NCBI GenBank assembly: GCA_002439095.1
Contig: DJOT01000022.1
Coordinates: forward strand, 415 to 64,414
Length of the DNA: 64,000 nucleotides
Source of the DNA: Bacteroidales bacterium UBA6431
Lineage (GTDB): Bacteria > Bacteroidota > Bacteroidia > Bacteroidales > UBA932
Reading direction: 5' to 3'
Below the pieces are notes generated by a model. That model made no database searches and had not been told where the DNA came from. It saw nothing but the letters and a program-made list of their open reading frames with translations. The number at the start of each line of letters is the position of its first letter. Position 1 is the first letter of the stretch. Below are positions 43,278-52,916 of this stretch, piece after piece. The position numbers and the translations under genes were made by a program.

Positions 43278-45326
43278 ATGAGAAAGATTATCGTAATAAT
43301 TCTATCCTGCCTGCTAAGCTTGAACGCTTCAGCCCAGCGGCCCGACTGGCCCGGACAGACATACAACGTCCAAAGGGCCATGGAACATATCGACAAGGGA
43401 GACTACGCCTCCGCCAAAGAGTCTCTGCAAGCCGAAATCAACGAGAACAGCAAGAACGGCTACGCATACCTCCTCCTGACCATGATCAACTCCCATGACG
43501 AACAGTACGGAGAAGCTCTGACCTCTGCGGACAAAGCCATCAAATACCTCCCGAAAAGAGATAAAAAATCCAGGGCATTCGCCTACTACAAGAGAGCCGG
43601 AGTCCATTATGCCACAGACGAATACGACAAAGCATTGGAAGACTTCAGCAAAGCCATCTCCCTGAACGGGAAGAATGAGGACTACTATTCCGAAAGGGCC
43701 CAGATCTATTACGAGCGCGAACAATATGACCTTGCAGACAAGGACTATCAGGCAATGCTCAAGCTGGACCCCAACAGCTGGCTGGCCTATATGGGTTTGG
43801 GGCGGAATCTGATGGCGGCAGGGGATCTCACAGAGGCCCTGAAGAAATTCGACCATGTAGTGACCCTATATCCCGACTACTCGTCAGGTTATTCTTTCAG
43901 GGCCGAGGCCAGGATGAAGGCCAAAGAATATGCGGAAGCATCCGGCGACATCGTAAAGGCCCTGAGCATTGACCAGGACGAAAAGGCCTTCTATCTGATG
44001 CTGAGTTTGGCGGATTCATCATTTGTACACATCAGCACAAAACTGAAATCCTATGCTGTAAACGAGCCGAACGAAAGCTATTGGCCATATTGCCTGGGCG
44101 CTATAAACGAAGAAATCGGCAATGAAAAAGATGCCATAGACTACTACATCAAAGCCTCAAAACTGGACAACAGCGATGTGATTTTGTATAGGATCGCGAA
44201 ATGCCATGAAGAACTGGGGAACTGGAAGCCGGCCATGGAATATATCGACAAGGCCATAAACCTTGATCCCAAAGACCAGCAGTATATCCTGACGAAGGCT
44301 GACATCTATTATAAATCCGGGGACATTGAATCGGCCATCAAGACCATGGACCAGTTCATCGAATCCAACCCGGACTTCTACTACGGATACTACCGGCGCG
44401 GATGGTTCAAAGACAACCTTCGCGATGCAGACGGCGCCATAGAGGATTATTCCACATGCATAGCCCTTAATCCAGATTATACCTATGCCATCATGTCAAG
44501 GGGAGACATGTACTTGCTGAAGGGCGAGAAGGATCTGGCCATGAAAGACTTTGAAGAATCCGTCAAACGCGACACCGTCCCCGATCTCGGTTCGGCCGCC
44601 CAATACTCATTATTGCGACTTGGTCGAATCGATGAAGCGAAAGCATGGATGCAGAAGATAATCGACAAGCACCCGGAAGACAGCGGAGTCTATTACGATG
44701 CAGCCTGCCTGTATTCGCTGATGGGAGATGTTGATTCTTCACTGGGATATTTGGAGACGAGCCTCAAGAAAGGATATCAGGAGCTCCACCACATTGAGAC
44801 AGACGATGATTTGGACAATATCCGGGACGATGCGAGATACAAGGAACTCATCTCCAAATATTCAGAATCGGCAGAGGCCAGCCCCTCAGAATCCGGGGAG
44901 AGCGTAGAATATGTCGAGAAGGTCTCAGAAGTTCCTTTCACGAGAACCGGAGGAGTGACCAGTGTGAAGTGCGAGATCAACGGTCTTCCCCTCCATTTCG
45001 TTTTCGACACCGGAGCATCCGAAGTGACGATCTCACGCATAGAGGCGACATTCATGTTCAAGAATGATTATCTCACGGCTGCAGATGTCATCGGCAAGGC
45101 CAGATACATTGACGCCAACGGGGACATCTCCATCGGCACGGTAATCAACCTCCGCAAAGTGACATTCGCAGGCCTTGAACTTGAGAATGTCCGCGCCTCC
45201 GTCGTGGACAGCAACAACGCACCCCTCCTCCTCGGCCAATCCGTCCTTAGCCGCCTCGGCAAGGTGGAAATCGACTACGAAAAGGGCGTGCTGAAGATAA
45301 CGGGAAGGGAGAGGGTAAACAACTAA
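43278..45326 (+). CDS. TPR protein with C-terminal retropepsin-like aspartyl protease domain
   Basis: The protein is 682 residues with a signal peptide (IIVIILSCLLSLNASAQ). Residues about 25-540 are tetratricopeptide repeats, for example AYYKRAGVHYATDEYDKAL and LAYMGLGRNLMAAGDLTEAL. Residues about 555-680 form a single-lobe aspartyl protease: FVFDTGASEVTIS with D577, and LLLGQSVLSRLGKVEIDYE as the typical second half. Such single-lobe proteases work as dimers. It would be periplasmic. The TPR part ends with HHIETDDDLDNIR, like the lipoprotein at 61234-62937, a relative without protease. Confidence 0.85.
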   Translation: MRKIIVIILSCLLSLNASAQRPDWPGQTYNVQRAMEHIDKGDYASAKESLQAEINENSKNGYAYLLLTMINSHDEQYGEALTSADKAIKYLPKRDKKSRAFAYYKRAGVHYATDEYDKALEDFSKAISLNGKNEDYYSERAQIYYEREQYDLADKDYQAMLKLDPNSWLAYMGLGRNLMAAGDLTEALKKFDHVVTLYPDYSSGYSFRAEARMKAKEYAEASGDIVKALSIDQDEKAFYLMLSLADSSFVHISTKLKSYAVNEPNESYWPYCLGAINEEIGNEKDAIDYYIKASKLDNSDVILYRIAKCHEELGNWKPAMEYIDKAINLDPKDQQYILTKADIYYKSGDIESAIKTMDQFIESNPDFYYGYYRRGWFKDNLRDADGAIEDYSTCIALNPDYTYAIMSRGDMYLLKGEKDLAMKDFEESVKRDTVPDLGSAAQYSLLRLGRIDEAKAWMQKIIDKHPEDSGVYYDAACLYSLMGDVDSSLGYLETSLKKGYQELHHIETDDDLDNIRDDARYKELISKYSESAEASPSESGESVEYVEKVSEVPFTRTGGVTSVKCEINGLPLHFVFDTGASEVTISRIEATFMFKNDYLTAADVIGKARYIDANGDISIGTVINLRKVTFAGLELENVRASVVDSNNAPLLLGQSVLSRLGKVEIDYEKGVLKITGRERVNN

Positions 45327-45350
45327 AACATTAACTTAAAGGAACATATA

Positions 45351-45797
45351 ATGATTGAGTATCTTCTATCATCTAATAATAACCCACCAGAGGGAAAGAT
45401 TGTCTTTCTGTCCTCAGACCATGTCCGATTTGAAAATGGAAAAGATGTATCCGGCCATAATTTAGGATGTAATCGTCAAATAGTTATCGAGAAAAACATA
45501 TCTAGTCATGAGGGGTATAGTGTAACTATCTATAATCTTGATGGGGTTCATCCATTGTGGCATGATAATGTCCAATTGTCAACAAAACCAATGAAGATTG
45601 TTCGCGCTAAAGATGGCATCATTGAGATGCGTGGCTATGGTTATGACGAACACGCTTTACTATTAGGTGTTCCGAAAGAGGCTGCCGCTTTTGACAACTA
45701 CGGGTTGATTCTTCTCGTTGAAAATATGGAAATCACGAGAGCGCAGTTGAATATATATGATAGAAATATTAGTATATTATATCTGAGTAGTCATTGA
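45351..45797 (+). CDS. Hypothetical protein
   Basis: This 148-residue protein is not recognised. It has no signal peptide or membrane segment. An AAAGGA ribosome-binding site lies well placed before the ATG. Base composition switches to AT-rich here compared with the TPR gene just upstream, so it is the likely left edge of a transferred segment. Its C-terminus (YDRNISILYL) recurs as a scar at 47158. The next gene follows after 13 bases. Confidence 0.65.
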   Translation: MIEYLLSSNNNPPEGKIVFLSSDHVRFENGKDVSGHNLGCNRQIVIEKNISSHEGYSVTIYNLDGVHPLWHDNVQLSTKPMKIVRAKDGIIEMRGYGYDEHALLLGVPKEAAAFDNYGLILLVENMEITRAQLNIYDRNISILYLSSH

Positions 45798-45810
45798 ACG
45801 CAATAATAAT

Positions 45811-46506
45811 ATGACACTGAATCAGCAAAGCATGAGGCTCATCGACAATATTTACAATGCGATGAAAAGGGCTTATCCTCAGTATAAAATAGAGAAATAT
45901 GAAAATGGCAACTGGCAACTCAGAACCGTGTTTATAGACGTCACACACAGAGATGGAACAGTAGTGAACAAATATTTATTCTGTCCTTCTCCGAGCGGGA
46001 GTATCGCCAGCATCTCAATCTACGGCATTCAACTACAGGGACACTTTAATACCATTTCTAAGTCACGAAACATTTTCGGTCTACCGGTAGAAGATATCGC
46101 CATTGACAAGGAGGGGATATCCGATTTTGTAGACATCACCCTAGGCAACTACTCGCACCTTAACCCACATATTATGTATCAAGAAAACGAAGTAAGAGCA
46201 GCCCTTCAATCCATTCAATTTAGAATATACGAAATGATTGAAGCCAAGAAGCGTATTCAGACAATTATGGCAGCAACGATTTCATCCGATGAGAGGATTG
46301 CGTTATCGAGGGATATACTCTGTGACTCACTTATAGAAAAGGTTATTATGCTTGGAACAGCATATTGCAAGAATAATGTCGGTAGTTCCTTGCAGGATAA
46401 AGTTTGCATCGCCATGGCTACGGGCACAATACTGAAGGAACTTGATGGCGGCAATACAGACTATGTCTCTTACAGTTATCTTACTAAACTTGTAAATAGA
46501 TTCTAA
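45811..46506 (+). CDS. Hypothetical protein
   Basis: This 231-residue protein is not recognised. It appears soluble, with an alpha/beta N-terminal half and a helical C-terminal half (RIYEMIEAKKRIQTIMAATI onwards). AT-rich; follows the previous gene closely, so it is probably co-transcribed. Its position upstream of the helicase-nuclease operon makes a link possible, but nothing in the sequence proves it. Confidence 0.65.
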   Translation: MTLNQQSMRLIDNIYNAMKRAYPQYKIEKYENGNWQLRTVFIDVTHRDGTVVNKYLFCPSPSGSIASISIYGIQLQGHFNTISKSRNIFGLPVEDIAIDKEGISDFVDITLGNYSHLNPHIMYQENEVRAALQSIQFRIYEMIEAKKRIQTIMAATISSDERIALSRDILCDSLIEKVIMLGTAYCKNNVGSSLQDKVCIAMATGTILKELDGGNTDYVSYSYLTKLVNRF

Positions 46507-46715
46507 ACATTCCTCATGAACAGAGTCCCTCAATGGAATCAGTTTTGTAGGCTAGAGCCGCAACCATGAGGCTGTCAAACAGAGCATCGCCGAAACGACC
46601 GACTGAACTATAGAGGGATTAATTCAAGTAGTTTTTGAGACAATACGGCGTGATGTCATGGTAGACATCTAGTAGCAGCAGTAGATATAATTAGTCCTTT
46701 TAAATACTAACACTT

Positions 46716-47087
46716 ATGCCAAGATTTCAATTTGGAATAGATGCGGAGGCAGCAATATACTGCACATCTTCGTACATGGGGCTCCACATAGATCCGCAAG
46801 CTGATGAAGTGATCAATCATCTTAAACAGGCGTTCAAGCAATGGGGGAAAGCTGATCTGCCAATGAAGGACATATCTGATTTTATTGTGCTTCTTTGTCA
46901 GCAGAACTTCTTGAATCAGATTGATACCGTAGAGGACGAAAAAGGTGTTGCGTGGACAATTGCGCTTTTATCGAAAGCATATATTGCTGCTAGTATCATT
47001 CCTTGCTCGTATGATACTCTTTTCATTGAGTGTTTCAAAAAGTATTACAAGGACTTCAGCGGTGGAGTAGGTAGTAATATCAGATAA
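46716..47087 (+). CDS. Hypothetical protein
   Basis: This 123-residue, mostly helical soluble protein is not recognised. It lacks a signal peptide. It lies 209 bases after the previous gene, in a gap without visible genes, and 121 bases before the split helicase gene. AT-rich like its neighbours. Confidence 0.55.
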   Translation: MPRFQFGIDAEAAIYCTSSYMGLHIDPQADEVINHLKQAFKQWGKADLPMKDISDFIVLLCQQNFLNQIDTVEDEKGVAWTIALLSKAYIAASIIPCSYDTLFIECFKKYYKDFSGGVGSNIR

Positions 47088-47157
47088 ATCGTATAGTGAT
47101 GCTATAGAAGAGATGAAACTGACCCTATATATGGTGATATATTTTCTTTAGTTAAAT

Positions 47158-47196
47158 ATGTTTGACAGAAACATCAGTATCGCATATTTACAATAA
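47158..47196 (+). pseudogene. Scar: 3' end of a copy of the 45351 gene
   Basis: The frame MFDRNISIAYLQ and stop matches the end of the 148-residue protein (YDRNISILYL). Upstream in-frame sequence is unrelated, so only the tail survives. Confidence 0.5.
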
Positions 47197-47208
47197 AACA
47201 AATCAAAT

Positions 47209-47511
47209 ATGGAATTAGAAAGAACTTTCGACGAGAACGTCTATTCGAATGTCGATGACGGTTCTGTATTTCCTCTCTTTGTGCGTTATTCTGAAAAGAA
47301 TGTTGATTTCAATAACAAGAACAACTCAACGAGCTTTGAAGATATGGTTGCACAGATTAAGGGCGTACATGAGTGTTGCTTTATTCATAGACGGCAAAAA
47401 AATAGAGACGGTAAGCTATTAGATGAGCTTGCTATAAAAATTGATGAAATTAATATCTCTTTAACAGCAAAATTGGCTCGTGATGGATTTTCATTGATCT
47501 TTAGTTCAGCG
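47209..47511 (+). pseudogene. 5' fragment of the helicase gene, split by the IS element
   Basis: The frame starts MELERTFDENVY and encodes 101 residues before entering the insertion sequence, where it stops at 47520. If 47512-49301 is removed, GCG joins CAT and the frame runs straight into the helicase frame (FSSA then HYLRLINPV). Composition and strand match the helicase. It is most simply the original N-terminus; the helicase frame has no good start of its own. A separate small gene is the alternative. Confidence 0.65.
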
Positions 47512-49301
47512 CAAAAGTAGCACTACATCGATCGGGCGGAGTGGCCACATTTGCTAAATAGTTGATTTTTAAATAAATTATAGTTTTGATGTTTGCCATT
47601 GTCGAAAATATCCCTTAAATTTGTAGTGCTACTTAATACTACAATATAAAGCATCCCGATATGGCATTTATAAGGGTTCAGAAATTGGTGCGGGACAGTA
47701 ACGGGAATATTCTCAGCGGCAGTGCGGCCATCAAGGAGTCGCAGTACGTCAAGGATGGAGGCAAGTTCCATTCCAGACAGATTGTACGTGAACGTCTCGG
47801 GAAGGTCGTCTGGCTGGCTTCGGACGGCAAATCCGGAATATTCCTTTCCCCCAGCAGAGGACGTGTGTCCTATGATTCCGTCTCCGACAGTTTTGACGAG
47901 GTCGGCCGCGATGACGGACGCCTGTCCGGCGAAAGTGTCGATGTTTTTCCTGACACCGAAATCCACACCGTATTCGGTGATGCGCACCTCCTGCTTTGCT
48001 TTCTTGTCAAGAGCGGAATGGCCGAATTGCTGAAGACTGCATTCCCCGATGAAATCGAACGGGAACGCGTCCTGTGTCATATCCTGCACAGCATCCTCCG
48101 CGACGGGAGCCGCATAAGTTGCGACAACTTCATCGAGAAGTCTTTCGCCTCCTATGTGCTTGAGGACATCCCCACGGCATCTCTCCGTTGTGATACCACA
48201 TACTTCAGCATGATGGGAAAGGACAGCGTCCGTCTGGCTTTCTTCAAAGCATTTGTTGAAAAAATGAGGAAGACCAGCCCCGACTTCGGAAAGTGCTGCT
48301 ACGTCGACTCTACGCCCCTTCCCAACGACATTGACAACAACCCGTTCAACGCCCTCAGTTGTCATGGGGTTGACTCCTCCTCCGTACAGACCAGGCTTGT
48401 CCTCGTACTGGACGAGGTAACCGGTTTCCCTGTCTGGTATGATATTATCCCCGGTAATGTCCTGGACATCAATACCATAATGGCTGTGATGAATGACGTG
48501 GCCGTGAGCCTTGACATTACAATCAACTCTCTTGTGCTGGATGCCGGATATATATCCAAGGAAGTGATACACGCCTTTCACAACGGCACCGAGAAGTCGC
48601 TTGTCGGCAGGATGCCGGCAAGGAAGGGCTTCCCGTTCAAGACGCTCTACCACGAGTTCAAGTCCAGCCTGGACAAAGGGAAATACCGTTTTGTCCGTGG
48701 AGGTCACGTCTACTTTGGCAAGAGGAAGGAGATTGAACTTTTTGGTGAGAGGATCTTTGCCTATGTTTATGTGGATAAGCACAACGCCCTCCAAAGGGAG
48801 CGCAACTACATGCTTGATCACCCCGAGGAATACGCCGCCCTGAAGGATAAAGAGAAGGACTGGATGTCTGTGCGCTTCGGTTACTTCGTGCTGCTTTCCA
48901 ACAGGAAACTCGAGCCTGTCGACCTGCTCACAGAATACTTCGGCAGAACTGATATCGAAGGAGTCATTAAGACCAGCAAGGAGTATCTCGGGCTGCTGCC
49001 GCTGGCCAAGTGGTCCGCAGACACCGTGCGGGGAAAGATCCTCAGTGACATAATGAACACCATCATCTTCCTGAACATGCGTAAAGCCTTGGATGAAAGC
49101 GGACTGTCGGTCAGTGAAGTGACCGGCAAGACTCAATCCCTCATGTGCTTCTGCAATAAGCATGGCGAAATATTGATAGAAACACCTAATAAAAAAGTCA
49201 AAGCGTACTACAAGCTCATCGGCGAGACCGTCCCGGCAAGCCTGAAAATCAAGGACTTCCGCCGGAAGGTCATGCTCGCGTAATTGTAGTGCTACTTTTG
49301 G
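47512..49301 (+). mobile_element. IS1634-type insertion sequence, complete
   Basis: The element is about 1.79 kb. Its ends share the inverted repeat CAAAAGTAGCACTACA (left, 47512) and TGTAGTGCTACTTTTG (right, 49285-49300). It contains one intact transposase gene. A promoter with TTTG (47592) and TAAATTTG (47616), 20 bp apart, drives it. No clear target duplication was found. A 3' fragment of a second copy lies at 57553-57711. Confidence 0.85.
47661..49283 (+). CDS. IS1634/IS4-superfamily transposase
   Basis: The protein is 540 residues. It has the DDE-type IS1634 pattern: CYVDSTPLPND with the first Asp, VLDAGYISKEVIHAF with the second, and a C-terminal Glu region near TEYFGRTDIEGVIKTSKEYL. 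Length and frame are intact, so it may still be active. It is on the same strand as the helicase operon and could supply read-through transcription to it. Confidence 0.88.
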   Translation: MAFIRVQKLVRDSNGNILSGSAAIKESQYVKDGGKFHSRQIVRERLGKVVWLASDGKSGIFLSPSRGRVSYDSVSDSFDEVGRDDGRLSGESVDVFPDTEIHTVFGDAHLLLCFLVKSGMAELLKTAFPDEIERERVLCHILHSILRDGSRISCDNFIEKSFASYVLEDIPTASLRCDTTYFSMMGKDSVRLAFFKAFVEKMRKTSPDFGKCCYVDSTPLPNDIDNNPFNALSCHGVDSSSVQTRLVLVLDEVTGFPVWYDIIPGNVLDINTIMAVMNDVAVSLDITINSLVLDAGYISKEVIHAFHNGTEKSLVGRMPARKGFPFKTLYHEFKSSLDKGKYRFVRGGHVYFGKRKEIELFGERIFAYVYVDKHNALQRERNYMLDHPEEYAALKDKEKDWMSVRFGYFVLLSNRKLEPVDLLTEYFGRTDIEGVIKTSKEYLGLLPLAKWSADTVRGKILSDIMNTIIFLNMRKALDESGLSVSEVTGKTQSLMCFCNKHGEILIETPNKKVKAYYKLIGETVPASLKIKDFRRKVMLA

Positions 49302-49313
49302 CATTATCTAAGG

Positions 49314-52300
49314 TTGATTAATCCAGTTCTATCTGAGAAGAATATCGTTCTTCCAGAGGGAAACGAGTATTCAAAGAGAAAATGCGAGATAAAATTTGTC
49401 GATCAGAACGAAAGTGAACTTCGTCTGATAAGTGGAGCTGGCTCATATTGGTTAAACCACACAGAAAAGATCAGCAATTTCCTAAAAGATTGTTTTGCCT
49501 TACCAATTCCTCCAATTGAAATTCACATAGAGGAGGATAAGGAAATGTGGCAAGCATACTTGGATGGTTTAAATGCACTTCTTGACGCAAAACGAGATTT
49601 GATAAAAATCGAGAACGTCACTATCCAAAAGAATGGCTTAGTTCGACTTGATTTTGACATGGATAGTCATATCCAAAACTTTAAGGATAAAATCGAAGAC
49701 GAACTTCAAGGGAAGTGTGAAATTGAGCCTACAGTAGAATTAGAAGATGGAGCCTGTACGATTTCGTTTGATAGCTACCAAATCATTCCTGACGACACAA
49801 TAGACGCAATTAAGAGTATAGGAAAGGAGTACTGTTATTCTGCAGAAGAGCAGGTAACAAACTATGTGCATGGTTCATTGGAAGTCCTTTCTGACCCAGA
49901 AGAGCTTGCATCTATTGTTGCTGATATTGAGCAAGAATTTCATAATTTCGGATCTTCTTTTAATAAAAAAGGAGATAATGATTTCGTTGCGTCTACAGAT
50001 CGTGAAATTGCCATCTTGAATCTAATTGTTGATAAATTGTGTAAGGGTATTGCTGAGGTCAGAAATACAACCCAAATTCAAGTCGGTTTGCGCCCATCAG
50101 AGAGTTCCTTTGACATAAATTCTGTAAGATCCGACTTGCCTTTTGACTGCAAAATAGAAGCTGCTGGCAACTTCTATATTGTTACGTCTAGAAAGCCTCT
50201 TACTACTAAAGAACAGATATTTTCTAAACTATCCTTTGTTAGCTGTAGAGCTTCGATAAGTCCACAAAGTTTTAATTCAGAAATCATTATAGATTCTGCA
50301 ACCCCCAAAGGAGATGCTTATTGTTGGATCCGCAATGACATCGAACAAGCACAACATGTTGGTTCTTTGTTTAATCAGGTTCGTAAAAACTATCCCAATC
50401 AGCGCGTAAGCAGCGTATATCAATATGCTTTTAGACCAATTATTGACAAGATGATTCTGGCGGACTTGAAGTATAACAATTACGAAAACAAGTCTATCTT
50501 TGTTGATGCACCAAGATCAAGCATTGTTTTGTATCCTAAGACAGAAGAAGAATACAATACTCTCAAAGAAACTATACAATCACAATTAGGCGAAGACGTC
50601 GAAGTTGTATTTCCAAAGTACACTCCGTCTGCCTCTGTTATATTCTTATGTGACGATATAGAATTTAGAAAATCATTGTTCGAGAAGGTTGGTGTTGAAC
50701 TTGCAGACAATCGAAAAAACTTCACTTTATATAAATTGAAGAAAGATGCAACACGATTGGATTTCGAGTTCAATTTCACTACTATAGAGGAACGAGAGAA
50801 AATTATTGCGATTATTCGTGATTGTATCTCAGGTGTACACGGTATCAAGTTAAACTTTGAAAAGTCTAACGACAAGGGTGTAACAACTTGGAGTCTTACA
50901 GAAGATAAATCGCTTAAACTTGAATTGGAGCAGAAGCTCCAATCTGAATACCGCGAAGAGTACGTCAATTTCGTAAATGGAAAGAAATACGACGAAGTCT
51001 CAGTAATCGATGATGAAGAGTTTGCTTCAAGCAAATTCCGTTCAAGGGAGCGTATGGTTAAATCCAAGCAACGTGCATTCTTGAAAACTGATAGTCCGAA
51101 ACTTGGTACATGCAAGCGTCGAGGAATTGACTTTGCTATAATTCAACTTGATACCGAAGCGGAAGACGGCATTGATTCTGGTGACCTTCACATAACAAAG
51201 GGAGATTACATACAATTCCCTGCGATGGGCGAGGCAATGGAATTGCTTCGTCAGAGCCGTGCAATGAATCGTATTCTACGTCCTGCATCAAAATTCAATC
51301 ACAAGCCAATAAACGAAAACCTGCAAAGTTTCATATTTGATCCTAAGTATGCAGGAGAAACTGTTGTTAGCATAACTGATGCAGTTGAAGACATTAAGAA
51401 AAACTGCATATCAAGGCCTGTTCCAAATGACAGACAGATAGAAGCTGTCGCCAAATCTGTTCTTGCTAATGATTTGGCTTTGATACAAGGTCCTCCAGGA
51501 ACAGGTAAAACAACCGTTATCGCTGAAATAATTTGGCAATCAATAAGACGGAATCCAGAATGCAAAATTCTGCTCACATCACAGACGAACCTTGCAGTAG
51601 ACAATGCACTTGAAAGACTGCAGGGGCAGCCTGGTATTCGTCCTATTCGTATTGGTAAGCCAGATAAACTTGAGCCAGAAGGTCGAAGATTCTCTATACC
51701 TATTATTGATAGTTGGACTGCAGATTCTAAACAAAATGGCGATAATGCTGCGAAAATATGGATTGACAGAATTTGCAATGCCATTTCTAACGATCCTAAA
51801 TATGCTACTGCGACATCAGCATGGAAAAAAGAACTGGAAGACCAAGATCAACAGTCTCGGAGCCAATTCTGTCGGTTGTACAAAAAAAATGTAAATCTTG
51901 TTGCAGCAACATGTAGCATTTGTGGTTCTACGGATTTTATGAGAACATATTGCGACATTTTTGGTGGCAATCAAAATGACGACATGTTCTTTGATGTAGT
52001 TATCATGGATGAAGCTTCAAAGGCGACTCCTCTTGAAATGGCAGTTCCGTTGGTTCTCGGCAAGAAAATTATTATCATTGGTGACCATAAGCAGTTGCCT
52101 CCGATGTTAGACGAAAATACCATTGATTCATCATTGGAAAAGATAGGCCAAAAAGAATTGGCAGAAAAGCTTCGTAAGGCAGAATCACAGTTTAAGCGAT
52201 TGTTCGAATCGGCTGCAAAGGTTCGTAAGACTATCGTTTCAACACTTGATACGCAGTACCGTATGCATGAAGACATCATGAATACCATTAAGCAATTCTA

Positions 52301-52916
52301 CGAAGAAGAATTGGCTGCTACAGGTGGCCTTAAATGTGGTATCTTGCAATCCATGGATGATCCTGATCTTAGTAATAAGGGAAGTAGGTGGCATGGCTTA
52401 AGCCTCGAACCAATATTCAAACCTGAATACCATGCAATTTGGATAGACGTAACTACACCAGAAACCCGATTAAACCCAGGTTATAAGAATGAAGGTGAGT
52501 TGAAGGCTATTGATATGGTGTTGAAAGCTCTGCAACAATCGGAAGGCTTTGATGAGTTCATGAAGGCTCAAAAGAAGCCTGAAGACAAAGAGATTGGTAT
52601 CATCACATTCTATAGTGCTCAAAGCCGTGAAATAAAGCGCAAATATAAGGATTGTGGTTATAGAATGGATGTCGTCGACCGATTCCAAGGTATGGAACGT
52701 AACATTATTATTGTATCAACTGTCCGAAGCAATGCTAAGAATAACATTGGTTTTGCAAAAGAGATAGAGCGTATAAATGTTGCTTTCTCTCGTGCTCGCA
52801 GATTGCTTATTGTTGTCGGTAACAAACGCCAATTCGAAAGCAATAGCAACTATGCTGCATCCATTCAGAGTATGAAGACATTTCCTGTTGAACAATTAAG
52901 AGCCGCATTACGATGA
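49314..52916 (+). CDS. UPF1-like SF1 helicase (COG1112 type)
   Basis: The visible frame has 1200 residues from a TTG at 49314; the true N-terminus was probably the fragment at 47209. Residues 1-640 are an unrecognised mixed region with repeated acidic segments. The helicase core is clear: Walker A GPPGTGKTT with K732, motif II MDEASKATPLEMA with D899, GDHKQLPPM, QYRMH, VVDRFQGMERNIIIV and NVAFSRARRLLIVVG. This is the UPF1/Dna2-type SF1 family, acting on RNA or DNA. Its stop overlaps the start of the nuclease gene (ATGA), so the two proteins are made together. Translation may be impaired by the IS. Confidence 0.85.
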   Translation: MINPVLSEKNIVLPEGNEYSKRKCEIKFVDQNESELRLISGAGSYWLNHTEKISNFLKDCFALPIPPIEIHIEEDKEMWQAYLDGLNALLDAKRDLIKIENVTIQKNGLVRLDFDMDSHIQNFKDKIEDELQGKCEIEPTVELEDGACTISFDSYQIIPDDTIDAIKSIGKEYCYSAEEQVTNYVHGSLEVLSDPEELASIVADIEQEFHNFGSSFNKKGDNDFVASTDREIAILNLIVDKLCKGIAEVRNTTQIQVGLRPSESSFDINSVRSDLPFDCKIEAAGNFYIVTSRKPLTTKEQIFSKLSFVSCRASISPQSFNSEIIIDSATPKGDAYCWIRNDIEQAQHVGSLFNQVRKNYPNQRVSSVYQYAFRPIIDKMILADLKYNNYENKSIFVDAPRSSIVLYPKTEEEYNTLKETIQSQLGEDVEVVFPKYTPSASVIFLCDDIEFRKSLFEKVGVELADNRKNFTLYKLKKDATRLDFEFNFTTIEEREKIIAIIRDCISGVHGIKLNFEKSNDKGVTTWSLTEDKSLKLELEQKLQSEYREEYVNFVNGKKYDEVSVIDDEEFASSKFRSRERMVKSKQRAFLKTDSPKLGTCKRRGIDFAIIQLDTEAEDGIDSGDLHITKGDYIQFPAMGEAMELLRQSRAMNRILRPASKFNHKPINENLQSFIFDPKYAGETVVSITDAVEDIKKNCISRPVPNDRQIEAVAKSVLANDLALIQGPPGTGKTTVIAEIIWQSIRRNPECKILLTSQTNLAVDNALERLQGQPGIRPIRIGKPDKLEPEGRRFSIPIIDSWTADSKQNGDNAAKIWIDRICNAISNDPKYATATSAWKKELEDQDQQSRSQFCRLYKKNVNLVAATCSICGSTDFMRTYCDIFGGNQNDDMFFDVVIMDEASKATPLEMAVPLVLGKKIIIIGDHKQLPPMLDENTIDSSLEKIGQKELAEKLRKAESQFKRLFESAAKVRKTIVSTLDTQYRMHEDIMNTIKQFYEEELAATGGLKCGILQSMDDPDLSNKGSRWHGLSLEPIFKPEYHAIWIDVTTPETRLNPGYKNEGELKAIDMVLKALQQSEGFDEFMKAQKKPEDKEIGIITFYSAQSREIKRKYKDCGYRMDVVDRFQGMERNIIIVSTVRSNAKNNIGFAKEIERINVAFSRARRLLIVVGNKRQFESNSNYAASIQSMKTFPVEQLRAALR

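Noticed and set aside
47523..49304. A 593-codon open frame on the minus strand
   Set aside because: It is the exact opposite strand of the IS1634-type transposase, which has clear DDE motifs. The minus frame has no recognisable domain.
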